A stretch of 64,000 nt of DNA from DSNY01 sp016861185 (lineage in GTDB: Bacteria; Pseudomonadota; Gammaproteobacteria; Burkholderiales; Burkholderiaceae_F): assembly GCA_030263275.1 (NCBI GenBank), contig SZOR01000003.1, positions 1-64,000 on the forward strand, written 5' to 3'. A program made the position numbers and the translations under genes. The notes below the pieces were generated by a model. That model searched no databases, was not told the origin of the DNA, and saw only the letters and a program-made list of their open reading frames with translations. Within the stretch, counting starts at the first letter, position 1. The number at the start of each line of letters is the position of its first letter. Below, piece after piece: positions 6,871-15,255 of the stretch.

Positions 6871-8580
6871 TTACGCCGCCGCGAGCCGTTGCCGCTCGCG
6901 GTGGATCGCCAGATGGCGCGGAGTCCACGACGGCGGCGTGTAGCGGACGAAGTACGAACGCGCGACGTGGTAGCTCGGGTCGAAGCCGTAGAAGTTGCGG
7001 CGCATCTGCGCGAGTTCTTCTTCGCGATAGCGGGCGAGCGGCTTCTCGGCCTCGTCTCGCGCGCGGCGCGCGCGCTTGCCGTCGATGCGCGCGGCGAACG
7101 ACGTGCTGCGCGCCAGCCGTTGCGCGCGCCTGAGCACCTCGTCGAAAAAGCCCGCGTGATCGTCCTCGATCACCGCGTCGATGAGCCCGACCGACTGCGC
7201 CTCCCGCGCCGAGAGCGGCAGCCGGTGGTTCATCACCGCGCGCGGATCGCCGCCCTTCACGCGGCGCGGCAGCGTGTACGTCCAGTACTCGGAGCCGTAC
7301 AAGTTGCCCATGTTCTTGTAGTGCGGGTTCAGGATTACGCCGATGCGCGCCCACACTTCGTCGCAGGTGGCGGCAAGAAACGCGCCGCCCGCACCCGCAT
7401 TGCCCTGCAGCGCGGCGACCGTCACGCGGTCGGTCGTCGTCAGGATCGCCTCGCAGACATCGTCGATCGCGTTGATGTTGCGCCAGGATTCGTCGGCGGG
7501 GCTCGCCGCCGCCTCGATGACGTTCAGATGGATCCCGTTGCCGAAGAAGTCCGGCCCGCCCGCGAGCACGAGCACGCGCGTGGGCCGCGCGAGCGCCGCG
7601 CGATACGCGGCGAGCAGCCGTTCGCACTGCGCGGTCGACAGCGCGCCGTTGTAGAAGGCGAAGTGCAGCACGCCGACCGCACCGTCTTCTTCGTAGCGGA
7701 TCTCGTCGTGGCCATCGCCTGCGATCGGAAGCGCGGCGACCTGCTCGGGGAAGGCGATCGCGACCGGCAGCTTGAACGCGCCTTCGACATCGGCGCGCTT
7801 GACGTGGCCGATCCAGACCGCGCCGTCGGTCGTCGCGCGCAGGATGGCTTGGTGGCGGCGGGCGAGGATTTGTCCTGGTTCGAAAGGCCCACTCTCCACG
7901 CGAGTGGGGAGAGGGGCCGCCGCATGCGCGTCGTACAGATGACAAGGCACGCCGAACAACGCGTCGAGCACCCCCGGCGTGCCGTCGCCCGCGCGGATCT
8001 TGCGCAGAACGTCGGCGCTCGTATCGCGCGACCAGTCGATGCGGCGGTCGTCCTGCTTCATCAGCGGACGCGTACGGCCGCGCACGCCCGGAGCGCCCTG
8101 CTCGATCCGCTGCGGCACGTGGCGGCCCGACGCGTAACGCTCGATCGCCTCGAGCACCGCGGCGGTCGCAGCCTCTGTCACTTCGTGCCGGTACAGACTC
8201 GACTTGGTCGCTTCGCGCAGCGCGAACGTCCGGCTCGCCCACACCGGGCCTGCGTCCATCTCGGCCTCCGCCTGCAGCACCGTGACGCCCCACTCGGTTT
8301 CGCCTTCGGCGAGCGCCCAGTCGAGCGCGGACGGTCCGCGATCGCCGACGATGCCGGGATGCACGACGAAGCACGTGTACCTGCGCCAGACGCCTGCGGG
8401 AATCACGCGCTTCATGAACGGGGCGACGATCAGATCGGGCTCGAACAGCGCCGCCGCTTCCTCGGTCACGCTGTCGGCGATGTCGTACTCGACCGACACC
8501 TCGTGCCCGCGCGCGCGCAGCTCGACGAACAGCCTTTGTGTGAGGCTGTTGAAGCTGCGCGTGAGCAGCAGGATTCTCAT
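6871..8580 (-). CDS. hypX: Hydrogenase maturation protein HypX/HoxX
   Basis: 569 residues from the ATG at 8580 (MRILLLTRSF). The N-terminal half is a formyltransferase-like fold (FVVHPGIVGDRGPSALDWAL, ETEWGVTVLQAEAEMDAGPV). The C-terminal half is enoyl-CoA hydratase-like (VLAGGPDFFGNGIHLN, ALQGNAGAGGAFLAATCDEV). HypX makes the active-site CO ligand of O2-tolerant [NiFe]-hydrogenases from formyl-tetrahydrofolate via formyl-CoA. It is the last gene of the hox-hyp operon, 11 nt after hypE. A GC hairpin repeat at 7887-7918 lies in frame and adds about 11 residues (around 220-232) between the two halves. Confidence 0.92.
   Translation of the reverse strand: MRILLLTRSFNSLTQRLFVELRARGHEVSVEYDIADSVTEEAAALFEPDLIVAPFMKRVIPAGVWRRYTCFVVHPGIVGDRGPSALDWALAEGETEWGVTVLQAEAEMDAGPVWASRTFALREATKSSLYRHEVTEAATAAVLEAIERYASGRHVPQRIEQGAPGVRGRTRPLMKQDDRRIDWSRDTSADVLRKIRAGDGTPGVLDALFGVPCHLYDAHAAAPLPTRVESGPFEPGQILARRHQAILRATTDGAVWIGHVKRADVEGAFKLPVAIAFPEQVAALPIAGDGHDEIRYEEDGAVGVLHFAFYNGALSTAQCERLLAAYRAALARPTRVLVLAGGPDFFGNGIHLNVIEAAASPADESWRNINAIDDVCEAILTTTDRVTVAALQGNAGAGGAFLAATCDEVWARIGVILNPHYKNMGNLYGSEYWTYTLPRRVKGGDPRAVMNHRLPLSAREAQSVGLIDAVIEDDHAGFFDEVLRRAQRLARSTSFAARIDGKRARRARDEAEKPLARYREEELAQMRRNFYGFDPSYHVARSYFVRYTPPSWTPRHLAIHRERQRLAAA
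7887..7918. repeat. GGGGAGAGGG-type hairpin repeat inside hypX
   Basis: GGCCCACTCTCCACG pairs with the following CGAGTGGGGAGAGGGGCC. The hairpin is in frame and encodes the linker PLPTRVESGPF. Related copies lie at 23773-23815, 49111-49161 and 61898-61940. Confidence 0.7.
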
Positions 8581-8591
8581 CAGCGCGGCTC

Positions 8592-9671
8592 TCAGCAAAT
8601 GCGCGGCAGCTGATCGCCGGTCAGCCAGTCGACGATGCGACGGCCGCCGAACTTGGTCTGCATCTGCACGAAGCGGTTCGGATCGTCGATCACCTCGCCG
8701 ATCGCGCACGCATCGCGCCCGAGCGGATGCGCGCGCATCGCCGCGAGCACCGCGTCCGCGTCTTCGTGCGCCGCGATCGCGACGAGCTTGCCTTCGTTGG
8801 CGACGTACAGCGGATCGAGGCCGAGGAACTCGCACGCCGCCTGCACCTGCGGGCGCACCGGGATCGCCGCCTCGTCGAGCAGCATGCCCACGCCCGACTG
8901 CGCGGCGATTTCGTTCAGCGTGGTCGCCAGCCCCCCGCGCGTCGGATCGCGCAGCACGCGCAGCCCGCGGGCCGGATCGCGCCGCATCGGTTCGCGCACC
9001 GCGTCGACCATTCGCGCGACGAGCCCGTGCAGCGCCGCGGTGTCGGACACGATTTCGGTCGCGAATGCCAGCGACTCGCGCAGCGACATGATCGCCATGC
9101 CGTGGTCGCCGAGATGGCCCGACACGAGGATGCGGTCGCCCGGCCGCGCGCGATCGCCGGCGATCGCGAGCTCATCATCGACGACGCCCACACCGGTCGT
9201 CGTGATGAACACGCCGTCGCCCTTGCCCTGCTCGACGACCTTGGTGTCGCCGGTGACGATCGCCACTTCGGCTTCCCGCGCGGCCGCTGCCATCGACTCG
9301 ACGATGCGCTTCAGATCCGCGAGCGGGAAGCCTTCCTCGAGGATGAAGCTCGCGGCGAGATAGATCGGCCGCGCGCCCGCCATCGCGACGTCGTTGACCG
9401 TGCCGTGCACGGACAGACAGCCGATGTCGCCGCCGGGAAAGAACAGCGGCGAAACGACGTGGCTGTCGGTCGCCATCACGACGCGCCCCGGCGGCAGCGC
9501 GAAGGTCGCCATGTCGTTCTTCTGCGCGAGGATTTCGTTGCCGAACGCCTCGTGGAAAAGCTGCTCAATCAGTTGCGCCATCGCGCGCCCGCCGCTGCCG
9601 TGCGTCAGGTCCACGCGCCCGTGCTTCAGATCGAGCGGGCGGACGTAGCCCGACTTCACCGGTTTGTTCAT
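8592..9671 (-). CDS. hypE: Hydrogenase maturation protein HypE
   Basis: 359 residues from the ATG at 9671; an in-frame ATG at 9686 would add five residues. It has the HGSGGRAM motif, the GTVNDVAMAGARP block and PurM/AIR-synthase-like domains. The protein ends in PRIC, whose terminal Cys carries the thiocarbamate that HypE dehydrates to thiocyanate, giving the CN- ligand. It works with HypF (carbamoyl transfer) and HypC/HypD (Fe scaffold). It lies between hypD and hypX, separated from hypD by a hairpin repeat. Confidence 0.95.
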   Translation of the reverse strand: MNKPVKSGYVRPLDLKHGRVDLTHGSGGRAMAQLIEQLFHEAFGNEILAQKNDMATFALPPGRVVMATDSHVVSPLFFPGGDIGCLSVHGTVNDVAMAGARPIYLAASFILEEGFPLADLKRIVESMAAAAREAEVAIVTGDTKVVEQGKGDGVFITTTGVGVVDDELAIAGDRARPGDRILVSGHLGDHGMAIMSLRESLAFATEIVSDTAALHGLVARMVDAVREPMRRDPARGLRVLRDPTRGGLATTLNEIAAQSGVGMLLDEAAIPVRPQVQAACEFLGLDPLYVANEGKLVAIAAHEDADAVLAAMRAHPLGRDACAIGEVIDDPNRFVQMQTKFGGRRIVDWLTGDQLPRIC

Positions 9672-9696
9672 GCGTCCGTCGTCCATACGACTGTTT

Positions 9697-9777
9697 TCAC
9701 CACAGAGACACAGAGGGCACAGAGAAGATCCGAACGACTTTGTCTTTCTCGGTGTTCTCGGTGTCTCGGTGTTCAGT
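9697..9777. repeat. CACAGAG-type hairpin repeat between hypE and hypD
   Basis: CACCACAGAGACACAGAGGG at 9700 pairs with the later CGGTGTTCTCGGTGTCTCGGTG. The arms are about 25 nt with mismatches and the loop is about 20 nt. It fills the 111-bp intergenic space of an otherwise tightly packed operon. Confidence 0.8.
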
Positions 9778-9797
9778 CAAGCCTTTCGTTGCGCAAG

Positions 9798-10952
9798 CTA
9801 CGCCGCCGCCTTGATCTGAACTTCCTTATAGCGCCCGTACGAGTAATGCGCGGCGCAGGCCCCTTCGGAGCTCACCATGCAACTGCCGACCGGATTCTCG
9901 GGCGTGCAGACGGTGCCAAAGAGCTTGCAGTTGCGCGGGTGCTTCACACCGCGCAGGATCGCGCCGCACTCGCAGGCCTTGTTGTCGGCGACCTTCTTCG
10001 TTTCGAGCGCGAATTTCTTCTCCGCTTCGAAGGCGGCGTACTCGCCGCGGATCGCGAGCGCCGAATACGGCACGTCGCCGAGCCCGCGCCATTCGAAGCT
10101 GCGGCGCAGCTCGAACACTTCGGCGACCAGGTTCTGCGCCTTGACGTTGCCGTCGCGCGTGACCGCGCGCGTGAATTCGTTCTCGACCTCGCAGCGGCCT
10201 TCGTTGACCTGCCGCACCAGCATCAGGATCGCCTGCATCACGTCGAGCGGCTCGAAGCCGGCGATCACGACCGGCTTGCGGTACTCCTCGGCGAAGTACT
10301 CGTACGGCTGGCTGCCGATCACGGTCGACACGTGGGCCGGGCCGATGAAGCCGTCGAGCGGCACCGTGCCGAGCCTGCGCACCTCGGGCGACTCGAGGAT
10401 GTTGCTGATCGCCGCCGGCGTCAGCACGTGATTGCAGACGACCGAGAAGTTCGCGAGCCCCTCGGCGGCCGCTTGCCTGATCGCGAGCGCGGTCGGCGGC
10501 GTGGTCGTCTCGAAACCGATCGCGAAGAAGACGACCTCGCGCTGCGGGTTCTTCCGCGCCAGCTCGAGCGCATCGGCCGCCGAGTAGATCATGCGAACGT
10601 CGCCACCGGTCTTGCCACATAAGGCTTTCGCCTTCAGCAGCGAAAGACCGTTGGATGCCGGAACGCGCAGCACGTCGCCGTAGGTGGCGAGCGTGACCTT
10701 GTGTTCGAGCGCGAGCGCGATCGCCAGATCGACGCGGCCGATCGGCAGTACGCAGACCGGACAGCCGGGGCCGTGGATCATCTTCACCGCATCGGGCAGG
10801 AGATCCGTGACGCCGTAACGCGAAATCGCGTGCGTATGCCCGCCGCAGAACTCCATGAAGTGATAGCGCCGGTCGGGCCGCACCTCGGCCGCGATCCGCG
10901 CGGCGATCCGCAGCGCGACCGCGCCGTCGCGGAATTCGTCGATGTACTTCAT
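9798..10952 (-). CDS. hypD: Hydrogenase maturation protein HypD
   Basis: 384 residues, normal family length. The conserved cysteine motifs are present: EFCGGHTHAISRYG, HGPGCPVCVLP, and the C-terminal ACECGAILRGVKHPRNCKLF with a later Cys in TPENPVGSCMVSSEGAC, which bind the [4Fe-4S] cluster. GFETTTPPTA is also intact. HypD with HypC assembles the Fe(CN)2CO moiety in the cytoplasm. It sits between hypC and hypE as in Cupriavidus. Confidence 0.96.
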   Translation of the reverse strand: MKYIDEFRDGAVALRIAARIAAEVRPDRRYHFMEFCGGHTHAISRYGVTDLLPDAVKMIHGPGCPVCVLPIGRVDLAIALALEHKVTLATYGDVLRVPASNGLSLLKAKALCGKTGGDVRMIYSAADALELARKNPQREVVFFAIGFETTTPPTALAIRQAAAEGLANFSVVCNHVLTPAAISNILESPEVRRLGTVPLDGFIGPAHVSTVIGSQPYEYFAEEYRKPVVIAGFEPLDVMQAILMLVRQVNEGRCEVENEFTRAVTRDGNVKAQNLVAEVFELRRSFEWRGLGDVPYSALAIRGEYAAFEAEKKFALETKKVADNKACECGAILRGVKHPRNCKLFGTVCTPENPVGSCMVSSEGACAAHYSYGRYKEVQIKAAA

Positions 10953-10965
10953 CAGAATCCTTGTT

Positions 10966-11044
10966 CACCACCGAGACAGAGAGATCACAGAGAGAATCCG
11001 GATGCGGTTGCCTTTCTCGGTGTTCTCTGTGTCTCCGTGGTTCA
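10966..11044. repeat. CACCGAGACAGAG-type hairpin repeat between hypD and hypC
   Basis: CACCACCGAGACAGAGAGAT (10970 onwards) pairs with CGGTGTTCTCTGTGTCTCCG (about 11019-11038) to give an imperfect 25-bp stem. It has the same architecture as the copy at 9697-9777, one gene away. Confidence 0.8.
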
Positions 11045-11287
11045 ACCCAATCCCCCGGCCGGCGTTGCCGCGTCCACCCCGGCCGCGCGAAACAGCGCCA
11101 GCGTCCGCTCCGCCTCGGCCGGATCGAGCCGGGTCAGCGCGTAGCCGACGTGCAGGATCACGTAGTCGCCGACCGCCACACCGTCGACCAGCGCGAGCGA
11201 GATTTCCTTGCGGATTCCGCCGAGATCGACGATCGCGTTGTCGCCGCCCTTCAACTCGACGACCCGCACCGGCAGCGCCAGACACAT
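11042..11287 (-). CDS. hypC: Hydrogenase maturation chaperone HypC
   Basis: 81 residues from an ATG giving the diagnostic MCLALPVRV N-terminus; Cys2 binds the Fe centre and contacts the large subunit precursor. Family landmarks GGIRKEISLALVD and VGDYVILHVGYAL are intact. The start lies one base after the hypF stop. The C-terminal stop abuts the hairpin repeat at 10966-11044. Confidence 0.95.
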   Translation of the reverse strand: MCLALPVRVVELKGGDNAIVDLGGIRKEISLALVDGVAVGDYVILHVGYALTRLDPAEAERTLALFRAAGVDAATPAGGLG

Positions 11288-11288
11288 C

Positions 11289-13835
11289 TCACGTTCCTTC
11301 CATGCTTTGCAGCGCGACCCACGCCTGGCCGAGCGCGATGCCGCCGTCGTTCGGTGGCGCCTGCCGCGCGTGCAGCACGCGGTAGCCGCGCGCGGCGAGC
11401 AGGCGCTCAAGCTGCGCCGACAGGATCGCGTTCAGGAAACAGCCGCCGCCGAGGGCGATCGTCGTAATCCCGGTCGTGCGCGCCGCGCGCGCGACCCACG
11501 CCGCGAGCGCGGCGGCGAAGGTCGCGTGGAACAGCGCCGCGCCGAATGCCGCGTCGCGTTCGCCCGCGAGCCGCAGCGCGAGCGGCAGCAGATCGAGCGT
11601 GTTGTCGGCATCGAGCGCATACAGGCTCGCGTCGGGCGCGACGGTGCCGTGTCTCGCCGCGAGCCCTTCGAGCATCATCGCCGCCTGACCTTCGTAGTTC
11701 ATCGCGTCGCGCACGCCGAGCAGCCCGGCGACGGCGTCGAACCAGCGGCCCGCGCTCGTCGTCGGCGGGCAGCGCACCGAGCGCGCGAGCAGTTCCGCGA
11801 CGGCCGCCGCGGCCCGCCGGTGCGAGAAGCGGCGGGCGATCTCCTCATGGCGGCCGGCCAGATGCAGCACGGCGGCCGCCATCCGCCACGGCTCGCGCGC
11901 CGCGCGGTCGCCGCCGGCGAGCGGCAACGCGCGCAGATGGCCGAGCCGCTCGCAGCCGCGCGCATCGACGCGCAGCAGTTCGCCGCCCCAGGCGTCGCCG
12001 TCGCTGCCGTGGCCCACACCGTCGAGCGCCACGCCGAGCACCGGCTCGGTCACGCCGTGTTCGGCCGCGACCGCGGCGACGTGCGCGTGATGGTGCTGGA
12101 CGCCGATCGCGGGAACGGCGAGTTCCGCGGCGAGCTGGACCGCGAGCCGCGTGCTGAAGAAGTCCGGCTGCAGATCGTGCGCGATCGCCGCCGGCCTGAT
12201 CTCGAGCACGCGCTGCAGGTGATCGACCGCCTCTTCGAGCGCGACACAGCTCGCCGCATTGTCCAGATCGCCGATGTGCTGCGACAGGAACGCCTCCGCC
12301 CCGCGCGTGAGACACGCCGCGTTCTTCAGGAAGCTGCCGGTGGCGAGGATCGAGGGGCCCGAGCGAGCGAGCTTGATCGGCGCGGGCGTGTAGCCGCGGG
12401 CGCGGCGGATGAAGGTGAAGGTGGGCGTCGGGCGACAGGTGGTTGCGTCAGGCGTCGGGCGTCGGGCGTCGGCCGTTGAAATTCCCCCTGGCGCCGCACT
12501 TGCAGAAATCCCCCCTAGCCCCCCTTTTTCAAAGGGGGGGACGGATCGCTCGTGTTCCGTCGCCCCCCCCCTTTCGTAAAGGGGGGCGGGGGGGATTTTC
12601 TGTTGGGGGGCAGGGGGGATTTTCGTCACCCGCACGACCGAGTCGTCGCAGCGCACGAGGATGTCGCGATCGTGCAGCACGAACGCATCGGCGATGCCCG
12701 CCCTCGAGTGCGCCTGTCGGGGGCCACCGAGCCGTGCGACAGCCTCTCGGTTGTCGATCACCAGCGGTTCGCCGCCGGGATTGGCGCTCGTCATCACGAG
12801 CACGAGCGGCTGCGGTTGCGCGAGCCATGCCGTGCCGATCGGGCGTCCCGCCGCTTCGTGAAACAGCAGGAACTGGACGGGCGTGTAAGGCAGCATGCAG
12901 CCGAACGAAGCGAGCCCCGGCGCGATGCCGGGTAGGGCGTCGTCGGCGCCGGCGCGCTTGTCGAGCAGAACGATCGGCCGCTCGCGCGACTCGAGCAGCG
13001 CGCGTGCGGCCTCGCCGATCTTCGCGAACGGCTCGATCGACGCGCAGTTGGCGAACATCAGCGCGAACGGCTTTTCGTCGCGGTTCTTTCGCGCGCGCAG
13101 TCCGGCCACGGTTGCGGCGTTGCGCGCGTCGCAGACGAGATGGAAACCGCCGAGCCCCTTGATCGCGAGGATTTCGCCGCGCGCGATCCGCGCGATCGCC
13201 TCCGCGAGCGGATCGTCGCAGTCGAGCGGCGCGCCGCGCGCATCGGCGAGCGCGAGCCGCGGCCCGCAGACCGGGCAGGCGTTCGGCTGCGCGTGAAAGC
13301 GGCGGTCGCGCGGATCGTCGTATTCGGCCGCGCACGCCGGGCACATCGCGAAGCGCGCCATGCTCGTGTTCGGCCGGTCGTACGGAAGCCGGGCGGTGAT
13401 CGTGAAGCGCGGGCCGCAGTGCGTGCAATTCGTGAACGCGTAGCGCCAGCGGCGGTTCGACGGATCGAAGATCTCCGCGAGGCAGTCGTCGCAGGTTGCG
13501 GCGTCCGGCGTCACGCCGGTCGTGACCGCGCCGCCCCGGCTCGTTTCGATGTGGAAGCCCGCCTCGAGCGGATCGTTCGCGGCCTCGATCGCCTCGACCG
13601 CGTCGATGCGCGCGAGCCGCGGCGCCTCCCTGGTCAGCCGCTCGCGAAAGCGCGCGATGTCGGTCGCGGCGCCGCGCAGCGCGATCTCGACGCCCTCGCC
13701 GTCGTTGCGCACCCAGCCGTCGAGCGCAAGCTCGGTGGCGAGCCGATAGACGAACGGACGAAAGCCCACGCCCTGAACGGCGCCGCGGACGCGCAGGCGC
13801 TGTTGCAGTTCGGGCGTGACGGCGAAGGCGTTCAT
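11289..13835 (-). CDS. hypF: Carbamoyltransferase HypF with repeat-derived insertion
   Basis: 848 residues. Domains in order: acylphosphatase (VRGAVQGVGFRPF, about 15-27), two CxxC zinc fingers (about 110-200), YrdC-like (about 210-400) and a Kae1-like carbamoyltransferase with VQHHHAHVAAV. It supplies the carbamoyl group for the CN- ligands. Residues about 403-471, between RVT and FIRRARGY, are not normal HypF sequence. They are encoded by palindromic repeats at 12481-12622 plus a GGCGTC-rich tract at 12421-12475. The frame stays open and all catalytic landmarks remain. The family is usually about 750-780 residues, so the insert accounts for the excess. Confidence 0.95.
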   Translation of the reverse strand: MNAFAVTPELQQRLRVRGAVQGVGFRPFVYRLATELALDGWVRNDGEGVEIALRGAATDIARFRERLTREAPRLARIDAVEAIEAANDPLEAGFHIETSRGGAVTTGVTPDAATCDDCLAEIFDPSNRRWRYAFTNCTHCGPRFTITARLPYDRPNTSMARFAMCPACAAEYDDPRDRRFHAQPNACPVCGPRLALADARGAPLDCDDPLAEAIARIARGEILAIKGLGGFHLVCDARNAATVAGLRARKNRDEKPFALMFANCASIEPFAKIGEAARALLESRERPIVLLDKRAGADDALPGIAPGLASFGCMLPYTPVQFLLFHEAAGRPIGTAWLAQPQPLVLVMTSANPGGEPLVIDNREAVARLGGPRQAHSRAGIADAFVLHDRDILVRCDDSVVRVTKIPPAPQQKIPPAPLYERGGATEHERSVPPFEKGGLGGISASAAPGGISTADARRPTPDATTCRPTPTFTFIRRARGYTPAPIKLARSGPSILATGSFLKNAACLTRGAEAFLSQHIGDLDNAASCVALEEAVDHLQRVLEIRPAAIAHDLQPDFFSTRLAVQLAAELAVPAIGVQHHHAHVAAVAAEHGVTEPVLGVALDGVGHGSDGDAWGGELLRVDARGCERLGHLRALPLAGGDRAAREPWRMAAAVLHLAGRHEEIARRFSHRRAAAAVAELLARSVRCPPTTSAGRWFDAVAGLLGVRDAMNYEGQAAMMLEGLAARHGTVAPDASLYALDADNTLDLLPLALRLAGERDAAFGAALFHATFAAALAAWVARAARTTGITTIALGGGCFLNAILSAQLERLLAARGYRVLHARQAPPNDGGIALGQAWVALQSMEGT
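12421..12475. repeat. GGCGTCG short tandem repeat inside hypF
   Basis: GCGTCAGGCGTCGGGCGTCG (about 12446-12465) continues into another GGCGTCGG unit; a GGCGTCGGGCGACAG unit precedes it at 12424. The tract adjoins the palindromic repeats at 12481-12622. On the minus strand it encodes a low-complexity Ala-Arg-Pro-Thr stretch at the C-terminal side of the HypF insertion. Confidence 0.7.
12481..12622. repeat. CCCCCTTT-type palindromic repeats inside hypF
   Basis: At least two hairpin units (CCCCCTTTTTCAAAGGGGGG about 12520-12540, and CCCCCCTTTCGTAAAGGGGG about 12565-12588) plus partial GGGGGGATTTTC ends. All are in frame on the minus strand and encode a Pro/Gly-rich stretch of HypF with repeated IPPAP and EKGG-like segments. 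Confidence 0.9.
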
Positions 13836-13865
13836 CGGGTTGCTTCGAGCGGGCGAGGCTGCAGC

Positions 13866-14900
13866 TCAAGTCCGCACTCGCGCCTCGAGCTCGGCGACGC
13901 GCCGCTTCAGCGCGGCCACGTCGTGCTCGCGCGCCTTGCGCGCGGCGGCCGCACCGCGGCGGATCCAGTCGAGCCAGGCATCGAAGCCGGTGCCGGCCGT
14001 CGCCGAGATCTGCAGCACTTCGATCTTCGGATTCACGCGCCGCGCGTCGTCGATCGCGCGCGCGACGTCGAAGGCGAGATACGGCAGCAGGTCGACCTTG
14101 TTCAGCAGCATCAGGTCCGACGCGGCAAACATGTCGGGGTACTTCAGCGGCTTGTCCTCGCCTTCGGTCACCGACAGCACGACGACCTTGTGCGCCTCCC
14201 CGAGATCGAACGCGGAGGGGCAGACGAGGTTGCCGACGTTCTCGATGAACAGCACGGCGTCGTCGGGCGGCGCAAGGCGGCCGAGCGCGCGCTCGACCAT
14301 CGCGGCGTCGAGATGGCAGCCCTTGCCGGTGTTGACCTGGATCGCGCGCACGCCGGTCGCGCGGATGCGGTCGGCGTCGCGCGCGGTCTGCTGGTCGCCT
14401 TCGATCACGTGGATCGCGACCTCGCCCGCGAGCCGCTTGATCGTCTCGACCAGCAGCGTCGTCTTGCCCGAGCCGGGGCTGGAGACGAGGTTCAGCGCGA
14501 AGATGCCGCGCTCCTCGAGGAAACGCCGGTTCGCGCGTGCGTGGTCGTCGTTCGTCGCGAGGATGTCGCGCTCGATCTGCACCATGCGCGCCTGCGACAA
14601 GCCCGGCGCGTGCGCGTGCGCGGCACCGAGCCCGAAGTGCAGCGCGTCGTCGCCATGCGCATGCTCGTGCGCGTCGTCGTGCTGATGGCTGTGCACGGTG
14701 CCGTCGGCATGGACGTGCACGTGCGCATGGCCGTGCTCATAGTCGTGCGCGTGCGCCGCGTCGTGATGATGCGCATGGCGATGCACCGTGCCGTCCGCAT
14801 GCACGTGCTCGTGTTCGTGCGTCGCATCGCCTTCGATCTTCGCGGCGTCCTGAGCTTGTCGAAGGGATTCGCCGGCGCCGCAGCCGCAGGTCGTACACAT
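13866..14900 (-). CDS. hypB: Ni-inserting GTPase HypB, His-rich
   Basis: 344 residues. The N-terminus has the CTTCGCG metal site, then a long histidine-rich region (about residues 28-98) built from HVHADGTVH-type repeats, which can store nickel. The GTPase domain follows with P-loop SSPGSGKTTL, switch IEGDQQTARDADRI and NKVDLL. HypB works with HypA to insert Ni into the large subunit. A 23-bp repeat related to CTGAGCTTGTCGAAGGG (14846-14868) is read in frame and encodes residues 12-18. Confidence 0.95.
   Translation of the reverse strand: MCTTCGCGAGESLRQAQDAAKIEGDATHEHEHVHADGTVHRHAHHHDAAHAHDYEHGHAHVHVHADGTVHSHQHDDAHEHAHGDDALHFGLGAAHAHAPGLSQARMVQIERDILATNDDHARANRRFLEERGIFALNLVSSPGSGKTTLLVETIKRLAGEVAIHVIEGDQQTARDADRIRATGVRAIQVNTGKGCHLDAAMVERALGRLAPPDDAVLFIENVGNLVCPSAFDLGEAHKVVVLSVTEGEDKPLKYPDMFAASDLMLLNKVDLLPYLAFDVARAIDDARRVNPKIEVLQISATAGTGFDAWLDWIRRGAAAARKAREHDVAALKRRVAELEARVRT
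14846..14868. repeat. CTGAGCTTGTCGAAGGG-type repeat inside hypB
   Basis: CGTCCTGAGCTTGTCGAAGG resembles a dispersed element seen in many proteobacterial genomes. A degenerate relative (CCTGAGCCCCTCGAAAGG) lies in frame in hoxV at 15497-15521. Confidence 0.6.
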
Positions 14901-14913
14901 GGCCGATTCCTTC

Positions 14914-15255
14914 TCAGACGACTTCGAGTTCCTTGACGCGCAGCTCTTCGCCGGCGCTCACCTGCATCTGGAAACCGCCGCAGCGCGGGCAGGCGTCGCC
15001 GCGCGCCGAAAGCGGCACGACCTCGCAGCAGCGCATGCACCACGCCGCGCCGGGCACCTCGACGATGTCGAGCCGCGCGCCATCGGCGACGCCGCCGCGC
15101 TTGACCACGTCGAACGCGAAGCGCAGGGCGTCCAGCTCGACCGCGGCGAGCCGGCCGATCTCGAGCCGAACGGTCTTCACGCCGCCGAAGCGCTGCGCGC
15201 GCGCGGCTTCTTCGATCGCGCCCAGCACGCTTTCGGCGAGGCTCATCTCATGCAT
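14914..15255 (-). CDS. hypA: Nickel metallochaperone HypA
   Basis: 113 residues beginning MHEMSLAESV; His2 is the Ni ligand. The zinc site consists of CMRCCE and CPRCGG. HypA docks on HypB and the large subunit to deliver Ni. Its start overlaps the end of hoxV by 8 nt, and 13 nt separate its stop from hypB. Confidence 0.96.
   Translation of the reverse strand: MHEMSLAESVLGAIEEAARAQRFGGVKTVRLEIGRLAAVELDALRFAFDVVKRGGVADGARLDIVEVPGAAWCMRCCEVVPLSARGDACPRCGGFQMQVSAGEELRVKELEVV

Noticed and set aside
12403..12640. HypF as a pseudogene or assembly break
   Set aside because: The frame is open through the repeats, all catalytic motifs on both sides are intact and the insert falls at a domain boundary, so an intact enlarged protein is the better reading.
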